Positions 32,713 through 41,383 of a stretch of DNA of 64,000 nt are shown here, one piece after another. Below the pieces are notes generated by a model. It ran no database searches, was not told the DNA's origin, and saw only the letters and a program-made list of their open reading frames with translations. The stretch comes from Zobellia uliginosa (GTDB lineage: Bacteria > Bacteroidota > Bacteroidia > Flavobacteriales > Flavobacteriaceae). The stretch spans positions 62,001 through 126,000 of the forward strand of contig NZ_FTOB01000004.1 in assembly GCF_900156625.1 (NCBI RefSeq), given 5' to 3'. The translations under genes and the position numbers were made by a program. Numbering within the stretch: position 1 is the stretch's first letter; every line of letters begins with the position of its first letter.

Positions 32713-33666
32713 TCAGTTCACGGTTACCGAAGTGGAGTCGATGACTTGTTCGGTACTGTTTTCTTGTGCCGGTGCTGGCTGTTCCGTAGCGTTGGGGTCT
32801 ACCCATAAATCACCTTCGGCGGGTTTCGGATTGGCCGGTGTTGTACCTTGAAAGCTTAGTACGTAGCTGGCCACCTGGGCGATTTCCGCTGGTTTTAAGG
32901 TCTGTTTCCAGGCAATCATACCCTTGCCGTCACGTCCACCTTCTGAAATGGTATGGAAAACGTTTTTGATGCCTCCACCCAAAATCCAGTGTTGGTCGGT
33001 AAGGTTCGGTCCGATACCACCACCGCCATCGGCCATATGACAGGCAATACAGTTGCTCTCAAAAATGGTCTGTCCGGCTTTAAGATCGCCTGCATCGGTA
33101 AGTAGCTCTACCGTATTGGCATCTACAAGTCCCTTAGCGGTTTTTTTGTAGGCTTCGATCTCTAATTGCGCAGCGGCCACCTCTTGCTCGTATTCTTGAT
33201 CTTGGTTATAGTCGTTGAACACGTGAAAGCGTGCCAAATAGACTACGGCAAAGACAATGGAGGCATAGAAAAGATATACCCACCACGGCGGAAGATTGTT
33301 GTCTAGTTCGCGAATACCGTCGTAATTGTGGTCAAGAATGATTTCTTCCTCTTTTTCAATGGGTTTTGAACCAAGTAATTTTTGGTAGACCCTTTGGCCC
33401 CATTCCCATTGGAACGATTTGCTCTTGGCGGCTATATAGCGCTCTTGGCCTTCTTTAGAAAGCGTTTGGAACATTACGTTTTCAATAGCCCTGGTAATTA
33501 TCGCTATAACGATAAGTAAGAACAGGATGAATACGAGAAACACCTGTACCATCGGGTATTTTATAAAGGCCGGGATCTCTCCTGAATCAACGAAGAATTC
33601 CGTCAGGCCAAATATTAAAAAGAAAATCAATGGTATTTTAATCCACCAAGTCGATGTATTTTTCAT
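32713..33666 (-). CDS. ccoP: Cbb3 oxidase cytochrome c subunit CcoP, mono-haem form
   Basis: 317 aa. Two N-terminal membrane segments (about 10-27 and 38-60), then a linker with LDNNLPPWWVYLFYASIVFAVVYL (third membrane segment, the CcoP_N motif), and a cytochrome c domain. Only one haem site is present: C206-IAC-H210 in NCIACHMADGGGGIGPNL. Proteobacterial CcoP has two CxxCH motifs. The Met ligand is probably in GKGMIAW. It hands electrons to CcoO/CcoN. The ATG overlaps the ccoQ stop (ATGA). The C-terminus is a Pro/Glu/Thr-rich tail. Confidence 0.93.
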   Translation of the reverse strand: MKNTSTWWIKIPLIFFLIFGLTEFFVDSGEIPAFIKYPMVQVFLVFILFLLIVIAIITRAIENVMFQTLSKEGQERYIAAKSKSFQWEWGQRVYQKLLGSKPIEKEEEIILDHNYDGIRELDNNLPPWWVYLFYASIVFAVVYLARFHVFNDYNQDQEYEQEVAAAQLEIEAYKKTAKGLVDANTVELLTDAGDLKAGQTIFESNCIACHMADGGGGIGPNLTDQHWILGGGIKNVFHTISEGGRDGKGMIAWKQTLKPAEIAQVASYVLSFQGTTPANPKPAEGDLWVDPNATEQPAPAQENSTEQVIDSTSVTVN

Positions 33667-33854
33667 AATTCTAGGTTTTGTTGGTTATCTTCTTCCAAGG
33701 GCAATTCGCTCACTTCTTTTATGTACGATTTCGAGGCGGTGAAGACCCACCAGAACAACAATGTGAAAAACACAAAGAAGATAAGTAACGATATCATGGG
33801 GTAGGTTGCTACGCCATCGATACTTTCCATGTAACCTTTTACAAATTTGAGCAT
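33663..33854 (-). CDS. ccoQ: Cbb3 oxidase small subunit CcoQ/FixQ
   Basis: 63 aa with one membrane helix (YPMISLLIFFVFFTLLFWWVFTASKSYI) and an acidic tail, the CcoQ pattern, though the N-terminal MLKFVKGYMESIDGVA is longer than usual. It stabilises the oxidase complex. It lies between ccoNO (5-bp gap) and ccoP (4-bp overlap). Confidence 0.85.
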   Translation of the reverse strand: MLKFVKGYMESIDGVATYPMISLLIFFVFFTLLFWWVFTASKSYIKEVSELPLEEDNQQNLEL

Positions 33855-33859
33855 GATCT

Positions 33860-36064
33860 TTAGTTTTTGTTGTCAGATAATATTTCACCGGTTTCCTTGA
33901 CCTTGATATCGGTTCCTAACCTTTGTAGGTAGGCGATTAAGGCTACGATTTCTCGGTCTCTCATTTCTATGAACTCTTCGCCGTTTTCTGCGGCATTGGC
34001 TTTATCGGCCTCATAGTTCTTGGCAAAATCGGGATCCGTATACAGGTTTTTCTCGATTTGTTCTGCCTGTGCATCCATAAGGGCATCGGCGTTTGCTATT
34101 TCCTCTTCGGTATAGGGTACCCCTAGGGTGACCATGGCTTTCATTTTTTTCTGTATATCACTGCGGTCGTGCTTGTTGCGCACTAGCCATGAATATGAGG
34201 GCATGATAGAGCCTGAAGAGGTACTTTGTGGGTCGTACATGTGGTTCAAGTGCCAGTTGTCGGAATATTTACCGCCTACCCTGAGCAAATCGGGACCGGT
34301 ACGTTTACTTCCCCAAAGGAAGGGGTGGTCGTACACGAATTCACCTGCCTTTGCGTATTCACCATAACGCTCTACCTCACTTCTGAAAGGACGTACCATT
34401 TGCGAGTGGCAACTTACACAGCCTTCACGGATATAGAGGTCACGGCCTTCCAATTCTAAAGGTGTATAGGGTTTTACACTGGTTATGGTAGGAATGTTCG
34501 ATTTTACCAAAAGTGTAGGTACGATCTGGATAATACCCCCGATCAAAATGGCTACAGTGGCCAAAATGGTCAACTGAATAGGCTTGCGCTCCAACCAAGT
34601 ATGGAAGGTTTCTCCAGCGGTTCTGTGCTTTGAAACGCGGGTCAAGGCAGCGGCTTCGGCCAATTCGTCTTCTATGGTACTACCGGAACGTATAGTTCTG
34701 ACCACGTTATAGATCATTACACAGGCACCTGTGATATATAGGGTTCCACCAATGGCACGCATCCAGTACATCGGCATGATTTCGTGTACGGTCTCTAAGA
34801 AGTTACCGTAAACCAAGGTGCCGTCTGGGTTGAAGTCTTTCCACATCAAGGCTTGGGTAAATCCGGCCACGTACATGGGTAAGGTATATAGAATGATACC
34901 CAAGGTACCGATCCAAAAGTGGAAGTTTGCCAAACTGGTCGAGAACAATTTGTTCTTGGTCATTTTAGGTACCAACCAGTAGATCATACCAAAGGTCAAG
35001 AAACCGTTCCAGGCCAAGGCCCCTACGTGTACATGGGCAATGATCCAGTCGCTAAAGTGTGCAATGGCATTTACGTTTTTAAGTGAAAGCATAGGGCCTT
35101 CAAAAGTGGCCATACCATAACCGGTAATCGCTACCACCATAAATTTTAAGACGGGATCGGTACGAACCTTGTCCCAAGCACCACGCAAGGTTAAAAGTCC
35201 GTTGATCATACCTCCCCAAGAAGGGGCCAAAAGCATGATGGAAAACGCAACCCCTAGGTTTTGTGCCCAATCAGGTAATGCGGAATACAATAAATGGTGA
35301 GGTCCGGCCCAGATGTAAATAAAGATCAAAGACCAAAAGTGGACTATAGATAATCTATACGAGTATACCGGTCGGTTCGCGGCTTTTGGAACGTAGTAGT
35401 ACATAAGGCCCAAAAATGGTGTGGTCAAGAAGAAGGCCACCGCATTATGTCCGTACCACCACTGCACCAAGGCATCTTGAACGCCCGCATAGACCGAATA
35501 ACTTTTTAAGGCACTAACAGGAAGTTCCAGATTGTTGAAAATATGTAGAACGGCTACGGTAACGAAGGTTGCCAGATAAAACCAAATGGCCACGTAAAGG
35601 TGACGTTGTCTCCTTTTGAGCATGGTACCGATAAGGTTGGCACCAAATGCCACCCATACCAAGGTAATGGCGATATCTATGGGCCATTCAAGTTCGGCGT
35701 ATTCTTTGGTGCTGGTGTATCCTAATGGCAAGGTTATGGCTGCCGATACAATTATGGCCTGCCAGCCCCAAAAATTGAATTTACTCAAGAAGTCACTGTA
35801 CATACGGGCCTTGAGCAATCGTTGCGTTGAGTAATAGACCCCCGCGAAAATAGCATTTCCTACAAATGCGAAAATCACCGCATTGGTGTGTAATGGGCGC
35901 AAACGGCCAAAACTTAACCATGATATTCCGTCGGTCAAGTTGGGAAACATGAACATAAAGGCTAGCAATAAGCCTACGGACATACCCACAATACCCCAGA
36001 ACATGGTTGCATAGAGGAAATTTTTCACGATTTTGTTATCGTAATAAAACTGCTGTACTTCCAT
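33860..36064 (-). CDS. ccoNO: Fused cbb3 oxidase subunits I and II (CcoN-CcoO)
   Basis: 734 aa. Residues about 1-475 are CcoN, with 12 membrane helices and the haem/copper ligands in [32 protein letters not shown] and [14 protein letters not shown]. After one further membrane helix (about 505-525) comes CcoO with one haem c site, [14 protein letters not shown], and [17 protein letters not shown] natural fusion of N and O is common in Bacteroidota. The enzyme is a high-affinity proton-pumping terminal oxidase for low oxygen. Second gene of the operon, 2 bp after ccoS. Confidence 0.97.
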   Translation of the reverse strand: MEVQQFYYDNKIVKNFLYATMFWGIVGMSVGLLLAFMFMFPNLTDGISWLSFGRLRPLHTNAVIFAFVGNAIFAGVYYSTQRLLKARMYSDFLSKFNFWGWQAIIVSAAITLPLGYTSTKEYAELEWPIDIAITLVWVAFGANLIGTMLKRRQRHLYVAIWFYLATFVTVAVLHIFNNLELPVSALKSYSVYAGVQDALVQWWYGHNAVAFFLTTPFLGLMYYYVPKAANRPVYSYRLSIVHFWSLIFIYIWAGPHHLLYSALPDWAQNLGVAFSIMLLAPSWGGMINGLLTLRGAWDKVRTDPVLKFMVVAITGYGMATFEGPMLSLKNVNAIAHFSDWIIAHVHVGALAWNGFLTFGMIYWLVPKMTKNKLFSTSLANFHFWIGTLGIILYTLPMYVAGFTQALMWKDFNPDGTLVYGNFLETVHEIMPMYWMRAIGGTLYITGACVMIYNVVRTIRSGSTIEDELAEAAALTRVSKHRTAGETFHTWLERKPIQLTILATVAILIGGIIQIVPTLLVKSNIPTITSVKPYTPLELEGRDLYIREGCVSCHSQMVRPFRSEVERYGEYAKAGEFVYDHPFLWGSKRTGPDLLRVGGKYSDNWHLNHMYDPQSTSSGSIMPSYSWLVRNKHDRSDIQKKMKAMVTLGVPYTEEEIANADALMDAQAEQIEKNLYTDPDFAKNYEADKANAAENGEEFIEMRDREIVALIAYLQRLGTDIKVKETGEILSDNKN

Positions 36065-36066
36065 AA

Positions 36067-36276
36067 TTATACCTGTTTATTTAGTTGGATTTTTTCTTTG
36101 TTTTTCTTGGTGGAGACATCTTTTTGCTTCTTTACCAGCTCATCTTCAAAAAGCATACGTACCGATGGGGTATACGAATCATCGTACTGACCGCTCTTTA
36201 CCGAAACGATAAATGCAATGAAAAATAAGACCGCAACTAGAACGCTGATGGCCAATAACACATAAATAACACTCAT
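36067..36276 (-). CDS. ccoS: Cbb3 oxidase maturation protein CcoS
   Basis: 69 aa. [46 protein letters not shown] has the single membrane helix and the GQYDD...P..R.LFEDE tail of CcoS. It is required for cofactor insertion into CcoN. It is the first gene of the oxidase operon, downstream of the FNR-type promoter. Confidence 0.93.
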   Translation of the reverse strand: MSVIYVLLAISVLVAVLFFIAFIVSVKSGQYDDSYTPSVRMLFEDELVKKQKDVSTKKNKEKIQLNKQV

Positions 36277-36295
36277 ACCTACCTGAATTATGCCG

Positions 36296-36339
36296 TAAAA
36301 CTACGGCGTGTGTACCCGATTAAATATGACTTATATCAG
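36296..36339 (-). promoter_or_regulatory. cbb3 operon promoter with FNR/CRP-type box
   Basis: Reverse-strand box CTGATATAAGTCAT (36339 to 36326) lies 36 nt (start to start) before TAGTTTTA (36303 to 36296), a one-mismatch -7 element. ccoS starts at 36276. Confidence 0.75.
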
Positions 36340-36476
36340 GTTTTGACGATTCTCTTAAAGTTTCTTAATTATCATATGTAAACATTTGATTTATAAAAAG
36401 ATAAAATAATCGTATTACTGAAAAAAAATATTTGAAAAGATATAGGTAAAGAGTAAATGGGCCTAGGTTTGAAATC

Positions 36477-36911
36477 TTAAGCCTTTTTGGCGCCCTGATA
36501 GATAGAAACTAATGCAGCAACGATAATCAAATTCTTGATAACATATTGGCCGAGCAATGTAGGGGCGAATGGGCTGAAAGTGAAAGAGGCCTCGTTTAGA
36601 AGCAACAAGGTCGAAAAGGTACAGACCATATGCAATAAGGTCACGATAACGGTCTGCTTCCTGAATAAATCGAAAAGCAGGAATGTGCCGATACCGACTT
36701 CCAAAAGGGCTAGAAGTACAATTGAAACATTCGGGGGGATAAGGCCAAAGGTCAATGATGTAATGGTTTCTTTGGCCAATTCTTCGGCTGGACTTACATC
36801 GTTGAAGAATTTAAGTACTCCGAACCAGAGATATACAATGGCTATCGATATCTGAAGGAAAGAGATTTTTTTAAAATGGTTTAAAATCGAAGAGGTATTG
36901 AAAGTTGGCAT
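36477..36911 (-). CDS. DoxX-like membrane protein
   Basis: 144 aa with four hydrophobic segments. The first contains ISIAIVYLWFGVLKFFNDVSPAEELA, typical of DoxX/YkgB-like proteins. Function in the cell is unsettled for the family. It lies between the ccoI gene and the cbb3 operon on the same strand with its own -7 candidate, TAGGTTTG (36956 to 36949). A 10-bp palindrome ACGGATCCGT lies just upstream at 36967-36976. Confidence 0.7.
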   Translation of the reverse strand: MPTFNTSSILNHFKKISFLQISIAIVYLWFGVLKFFNDVSPAEELAKETITSLTFGLIPPNVSIVLLALLEVGIGTFLLFDLFRKQTVIVTLLHMVCTFSTLLLLNEASFTFSPFAPTLLGQYVIKNLIIVAALVSIYQGAKKA

Positions 36912-37025
36912 TTATACTTAAAACGAGTTTGGTGGATTGTTGGTTTTGCAAACCTAACTTTTTAAACGGATCCGTCTAGATTTTTCACGATGAAGTTGCA
37001 AATTTGAACGTTATAACTTACAACA

Positions 37026-39422
37026 TCAGTCAATATTTCTGCCTATAAAATTAGTGGCTACCGTGGTAAATGCCACGACGCTAATGGAGCTTAGGGGCAT
37101 TAAGATGGCCGCAATAACCGGCTCTAATTGCCCTGTAACCGCAAAATAAAGTCCAATTAGGTTATAGGTCAAAGATAGGATAAAACTCATTTTTATGACC
37201 TTCATGGCTTTTTTAGAGGCCTGGATGTATTGGTGCAACTGTTTAAATTTGCTGGCATCCATAATGCCATCACTGGCAGGTGAAAATACATTGATGTTCT
37301 CAGAAATGGCAAGGCCTACTTCGGCTTGGGCCAAGGCACCGGCATCGTTAAGTCCGTCACCTACCATCAGTACTTTTTTGCCCTGTTCTTGTAGGGATTT
37401 AATAAATTCGAGCTTATCCTGTGGTTTTTGGCCAAAATACAAGGGGGTGAGCTTTGGCAACAATTTTTCAAGGCGCTGCTTTTCACCTTCGTTGTCGCCC
37501 GAGAGTACGGCTACATTAAAATTTTTAGACATTTTTTCGAATACCTGGGAAACCCCTTCTCGGTATTCATTGTGAAAGATATACTTGCCCTTATAGGTGT
37601 CGTTGCTGCTGATATGAACCGCCGTGGTAAGGGCATCCGTAGTTTTTCCGTTACCTACAAAGTCGGCCGATCCCGCTTTAATGTGCTCGTTGTCCTTAGT
37701 TCCTTCTACGCCTTTGCCGATGTGTTCTTCGTATTCGTCAAGGGTAACGATATTCTCTTCGGCCAATAGGTTGTAGAGTGATCGGCTCAAGGGGTGGTTC
37801 GACCCCCTTAGGGTATTCTTTAATAGGGAGGCCTCGGCTTCCGTAAGGGGCATGCCCTCATAGGTGGCCGTGCTCTTTTGGGCAGTGGTTATCGTACCTG
37901 TTTTATCAAAAATAGCCGTATCTATTTGGGCCAATTGCTCAATGGTTTGTGTGTCTTTTAAATAAAATTTCTTACGGCCGAAGATTCGGAGCATGTTGCC
38001 AAGGGTAAAGGGTGACGAAAGGGCAATGGCGCATGGGCAGGCAATGATCAAGACCGCGGTAAAGACGTTCAGGGCCTTGCTCGGGTCAAAATAGAGCCAG
38101 AAAATGGCCGATAAAGAGGCAATGCTGAGCACGGCTATGGTAAACCTTCGGCCGATACTGTCGGTCAGGGTCTGAAACGTACTGGCCTTGTCTTCCTGAA
38201 AAACGGAATTGCTCCACAATTGGGTGAGGTAACTTTGTGAGACTGATTTTAAGGCTTCCATCTCTATGGCACCTTGTAGTTGTTTTCCGCCGGCAAAGAC
38301 TTTCTCCCCAGATTCTTTTTTTACCGGTTCCGATTCGCCCGTAACAAAGCTATAGTCGATACGAGCCTGTCCTTTAATGAGGATGCCGTCAACGGGAATC
38401 AGCTCTTCGCTTCGGATCAGTAGGCGGTCGCCTCTTTCGATATCGTGTACTTGGGCGGTTTCTTCCTTGCCGTCTTTGGTGATGCGGGTTATGGCAATAG
38501 GGAAATACGATTTGTAGTCACGTTCGAAGGAAAGGAAGGAATAGGTCTTTTGCTGAAAGAACTTTCCTAAGAGCAAGAAGAAAACCAATCCCGTAAGCGA
38601 ATCGAAAAAACCGCTTCCCCAATCAAAGACAATATCCAGGGTGCTGCGAACAAAGAGCACGAAGATTCCAAGGGCAATGGGTACGTCAATATTCAACATT
38701 TTACTACGGATGCCTTTGTAGGCCGAAATAAAATAATCCCTGCCGGCATAAAGAAGTACCGGTAGCGAAAACAAGAATATAAGCCAATGAAAGACCGGTT
38801 CGTATTTGTTGAGCCAGTATTCGCCGCCGGATGCATTGCTTGACGATAGGTCAAAATAGTCGGGAAACGACAGGAACATCACATTGCCAAAGGCAAAACC
38901 TGCTACCCCAAGTTTGTAGATAAGGCTACGGTCGGCACTTTTCTTCTTTTTGTCGAAATCATCTAGGGAGATATAGGGCTCATAACCGATACGGGCCAGT
39001 AGCACCACGACTTCCTTTAGTGAAATATCGGAACTGCTATATGTAATGCGTACCGTCTTTTTGGGGAAATTTACTTGGGTGCTCTTGATATAATGGTTTA
39101 GCTTGTTCAGGTTTTCAAGAACCCAGATACACGAGCTACAGTGAATATGTGGGATATAAAGGTTGACGATCTGTAAGTTGCCGTCATTGAACTCAATAAG
39201 TTTTTCTGCGATTGGAGTTGAATCTAAAAAATCGTATCTTCCATCAATTGATTTCGGGGATGCCCCGGCCGCAGATTGCAAGTCGTAATAATAATCGAGG
39301 TCATGGCCCGATAATATTTCGTACACGGTCTTGCAACCGTGGCAGCAAAAATTTTTATCGTCTAGTGCGATTGGGTTATTGCCACAGTCGTCGCCGCAAT
39401 GGAAACAGTTGTTAGATTTCAT
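37026..39422 (-). CDS. ccoI: Copper-transporting P1B-type ATPase for cbb3 oxidase (CcoI/FixI)
   Basis: 798 aa from ATG 39422 (MKSNNCFHCG). A longer frame to 39449 runs over the -7 element and is rejected. The N-terminal Cys-rich part (CFHCGDDCGNN, FCCHGCKTVYEIL) is followed by a degenerate HMA domain with HCSSC, eight membrane helices with CPCAIALSSPF, the phosphorylation motif DKTGTIT and GDGLNDAGALAQA. CcoI-type ATPases export Cu(I) slowly for insertion into cbb3 oxidase. It is divergent from the fnr-type gene and shares with it one FNR-type box. Confidence 0.94.
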   Translation of the reverse strand: MKSNNCFHCGDDCGNNPIALDDKNFCCHGCKTVYEILSGHDLDYYYDLQSAAGASPKSIDGRYDFLDSTPIAEKLIEFNDGNLQIVNLYIPHIHCSSCIWVLENLNKLNHYIKSTQVNFPKKTVRITYSSSDISLKEVVVLLARIGYEPYISLDDFDKKKKSADRSLIYKLGVAGFAFGNVMFLSFPDYFDLSSSNASGGEYWLNKYEPVFHWLIFLFSLPVLLYAGRDYFISAYKGIRSKMLNIDVPIALGIFVLFVRSTLDIVFDWGSGFFDSLTGLVFFLLLGKFFQQKTYSFLSFERDYKSYFPIAITRITKDGKEETAQVHDIERGDRLLIRSEELIPVDGILIKGQARIDYSFVTGESEPVKKESGEKVFAGGKQLQGAIEMEALKSVSQSYLTQLWSNSVFQEDKASTFQTLTDSIGRRFTIAVLSIASLSAIFWLYFDPSKALNVFTAVLIIACPCAIALSSPFTLGNMLRIFGRKKFYLKDTQTIEQLAQIDTAIFDKTGTITTAQKSTATYEGMPLTEAEASLLKNTLRGSNHPLSRSLYNLLAEENIVTLDEYEEHIGKGVEGTKDNEHIKAGSADFVGNGKTTDALTTAVHISSNDTYKGKYIFHNEYREGVSQVFEKMSKNFNVAVLSGDNEGEKQRLEKLLPKLTPLYFGQKPQDKLEFIKSLQEQGKKVLMVGDGLNDAGALAQAEVGLAISENINVFSPASDGIMDASKFKQLHQYIQASKKAMKVIKMSFILSLTYNLIGLYFAVTGQLEPVIAAILMPLSSISVVAFTTVATNFIGRNID

Positions 39423-39446
39423 GTTACACTTGCTAATACCTATTTG

Positions 39447-39520
39447 CAAAGATGCAAAAGGTAGGTGTTAAAAAATATGACAATTATCAGGTTTAACACG
39501 GTCGGTGAAGGTTATCTTTG
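39447..39520. promoter_or_regulatory. Shared bidirectional ccoI/fnr promoter with one FNR/CRP-type box
   Basis: The box ATGACAATTATCAG (39477-39490; reverse CTGATAATTGTCAT) sits midway. To the right TATCTTTG (39513-39520, exact -7) starts 36 nt from the box's left end. To the left, on the reverse strand, CATCTTTG (39454 to 39447) starts 36 nt from its right end. One dyad can therefore serve both genes. Confidence 0.75.
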
Positions 39521-39545
39521 CATAGTCAGGTATAATTAATGGTGT

Positions 39546-40235
39546 ATGAGCAGCAGATGTGAAAATTGTATAATACGACAATTTAATTCGTTACGTGCGA
39601 TGAGCAAGGAGGAATTAAAGAAAGTATCCGATTCCAAGGTTTCCAAAAAACTTAAAAAAGGCGAGGCACTATTTCAGGAGGGCGAGCAGCTTAATGGGGT
39701 TTTTTGCGTAAGGACCGGGGTTTCAAAACTGTCGAAACTAAGTGCGAACGGAAAAGACCAGATCGTTAAACTGGCCAGTAAGGGGGAGGTAATGGGCCAA
39801 CGTGCCGTGATTGCCGAAGAAGTCACCAATTTGAGCGCAATCGCGGTAAGTGATATGGAGGTCTGTTTTATACCAAAGGATGTAATTTCCAATACGCTCG
39901 ATCAAAACCCGAACTTTGCGGTTGAGGTCTTGCGGCATATGGCTCACGATCTAAAGGAAGCTGATGACGTTATCGTAAACATGTCTCAAAAAACGGTAAA
40001 GCAGCGAATGGCCGAGGCCTTTTTATACCTTAGAAAAAACTATGGGGACGATACCGATGGTTTCTTGAACTTAGTGCTCTCTCGTGAAGATTATTCAAAT
40101 GTGGTAGGAACCGCTACCGAATCATGTATCCGGATTATTTCGGAGTTCAAGAAGAAGGGCTTGATCAAAACTTCCGGAAAAAAAATAGGGGTGCTCGACG
40201 AACGTAAACTCTTGGAACTCGCCGAAAGATTCTAA
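39546..40235 (+). CDS. Crp/Fnr-family transcriptional regulator
   Basis: 229 aa. An N-terminal CENC pair (C5, C8) precedes the cyclic-nucleotide-binding-type barrel, which adds C54 and C107. The C-terminal Crp winged helix has the recognition helix GTATESCIRIISEFKK. The Glu and Arg (E-x-x-x-R) that read TGA half-sites in CRP and FNR are kept. E. coli FNR uses C20, C23, C29 and C122, so a four-Cys Fe-S site is possible here but with different spacing. It is the best candidate to bind the six dyads, including the one in its own promoter. Confidence 0.9.
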   Translation: MSSRCENCIIRQFNSLRAMSKEELKKVSDSKVSKKLKKGEALFQEGEQLNGVFCVRTGVSKLSKLSANGKDQIVKLASKGEVMGQRAVIAEEVTNLSAIAVSDMEVCFIPKDVISNTLDQNPNFAVEVLRHMAHDLKEADDVIVNMSQKTVKQRMAEAFLYLRKNYGDDTDGFLNLVLSREDYSNVVGTATESCIRIISEFKKKGLIKTSGKKIGVLDERKLLELAERF

Positions 40236-40251
40236 ACCGGACATTCCAAAA

Positions 40252-40295
40252 CTGACATATGTCATAGTTTACCTATGGCTTTGCATCTACTTTTA
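40252..40295 (+). promoter_or_regulatory. usp promoter with FNR/CRP-type box
   Basis: CTGACATATGTCAT (40252-40265) is followed 36 nt later by TACTTTTA (40288-40295), the same one-mismatch -7 form as in the cbb3 promoter. The usp gene starts at 40323. Confidence 0.72.
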
Positions 40296-40322
40296 CCCTT
40301 GAAGATTTCAATAAAAAAGTAG

Positions 40323-41225
40323 ATGAAGAATATATTGTTGCCAACCGATTTTTCAGAAAATGCGTGGAATGCCGTATGCTACGCCATAGAGCTTTTTGCC
40401 AACGAGGCCTGTACTTTTTACGTGTTGAATACCTATACCCCGCACATAGCCCACAGTCGTTTTATGGCGGCCGCCCTCGAAGGAAATATGTTGGAAGATA
40501 CGGCCAAGGAAATTTCGGAATCGGGCCTGGCCAAGGTCATATCGCGTATCAAGGCCCAATTCAACAACCCAAAGCATAGTTTTCAGGTGATATCGTCGTT
40601 CAGCATGTTGGTCGATGAGGTCAAGGAAACCATAGAAGATAAGGAAATCGATCTGGTGGTGACAGGAACCAAAGGAGCCTCGGGCCTAGAAGAGGTCTTT
40701 ATGGGCAGCAATACCGTACGGATCATAAAGTCGGTCAATAATTGCCCGGTATTGGCCGTGCCTGAATCCTTTCCCTTTGTCCGCCCCAATGAAATTGCCT
40801 TTGCTACGGATTTCAATAGATTCTATACCGAATCTGAACTCGAGCCCCTGCTCGATATGAGCCGGGCCTTTGGTGCGGTCATCCGTATCGTACATGTACA
40901 ACAAGGGATACATGCCTTGAGCGAACTGCAGAAATTCAATTTAGACATGCTTAGAAAGTATTTGAAAAATGTGGAGCATTATGTTCATACCGTATCGGAA
41001 CTGAACTCGGTATCAAAAACCTTGGAGGTCTTTAGTAATGAACTGGACATACACCTGTTGGCCATGCTTAATTATCAGCATAGCTATATGGAAAAAATTA
41101 CAAGGGAACCTGTTGTAAAGAAAATGGCATTTCACACACAGATACCCCTATTGGTCATACCCGAACTGGGAATGTGTAACAAAAAATCGACAAACCAAAA
41201 CGAGGAAGGCCTTTCCGTTTCCTAG
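40323..41225 (+). CDS. Universal stress protein, two UspA domains
   Basis: 300 aa. The first UspA domain opens KNILLPTDFSENAWNAVCYA and has GTKGASGLEEVFMGSNT (GxxG-x9-GS ATP site). The second domain (from about residue 155) opens EIAFATDFNRFYTE and lacks the Gly-rich loop, so only the first half should bind ATP. It has its own FNR-type promoter and follows the fnr-type gene. It ends in a clear terminator. Confidence 0.88.
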   Translation: MKNILLPTDFSENAWNAVCYAIELFANEACTFYVLNTYTPHIAHSRFMAAALEGNMLEDTAKEISESGLAKVISRIKAQFNNPKHSFQVISSFSMLVDEVKETIEDKEIDLVVTGTKGASGLEEVFMGSNTVRIIKSVNNCPVLAVPESFPFVRPNEIAFATDFNRFYTESELEPLLDMSRAFGAVIRIVHVQQGIHALSELQKFNLDMLRKYLKNVEHYVHTVSELNSVSKTLEVFSNELDIHLLAMLNYQHSYMEKITREPVVKKMAFHTQIPLLVIPELGMCNKKSTNQNEEGLSVS

Positions 41226-41272
41226 TAAATTGGAGCCATGGTCAATTAGGCCTTGGTCTAGAAATAAAACAC

Positions 41273-41300
41273 AAAACTGCTTGAAAGGGCAGTTTTTTTA
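41273..41300 (+). terminator. Intrinsic terminator after usp
   Basis: AAAACTGC (41273-41280) pairs with GCAGTTTT (41289-41296) around an 8-nt loop, then TTTA. Confidence 0.8.
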
Positions 41301-41383
41301 TTGGGTCAAAATTATCTGTTATATTTCTCCTAATCGCATGCCCCGCAGCATTGGTTCTTCTTAATTTTGTACAAAATTATGAC

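Noticed and set aside
36967-36976. Palindrome ACGGATCCGT before the DoxX gene as an FNR-type site
   Set aside because: Its half-sites are not TGA-like and the spacing to the -7 element does not follow the 36-nt rule.
37026-39449. Start of ccoI at 39449
   Set aside because: This start would fall upstream of the natural N-terminus and overlap the predicted -7 element; ATG 39422 gives the usual MKSNNCFHCG start.
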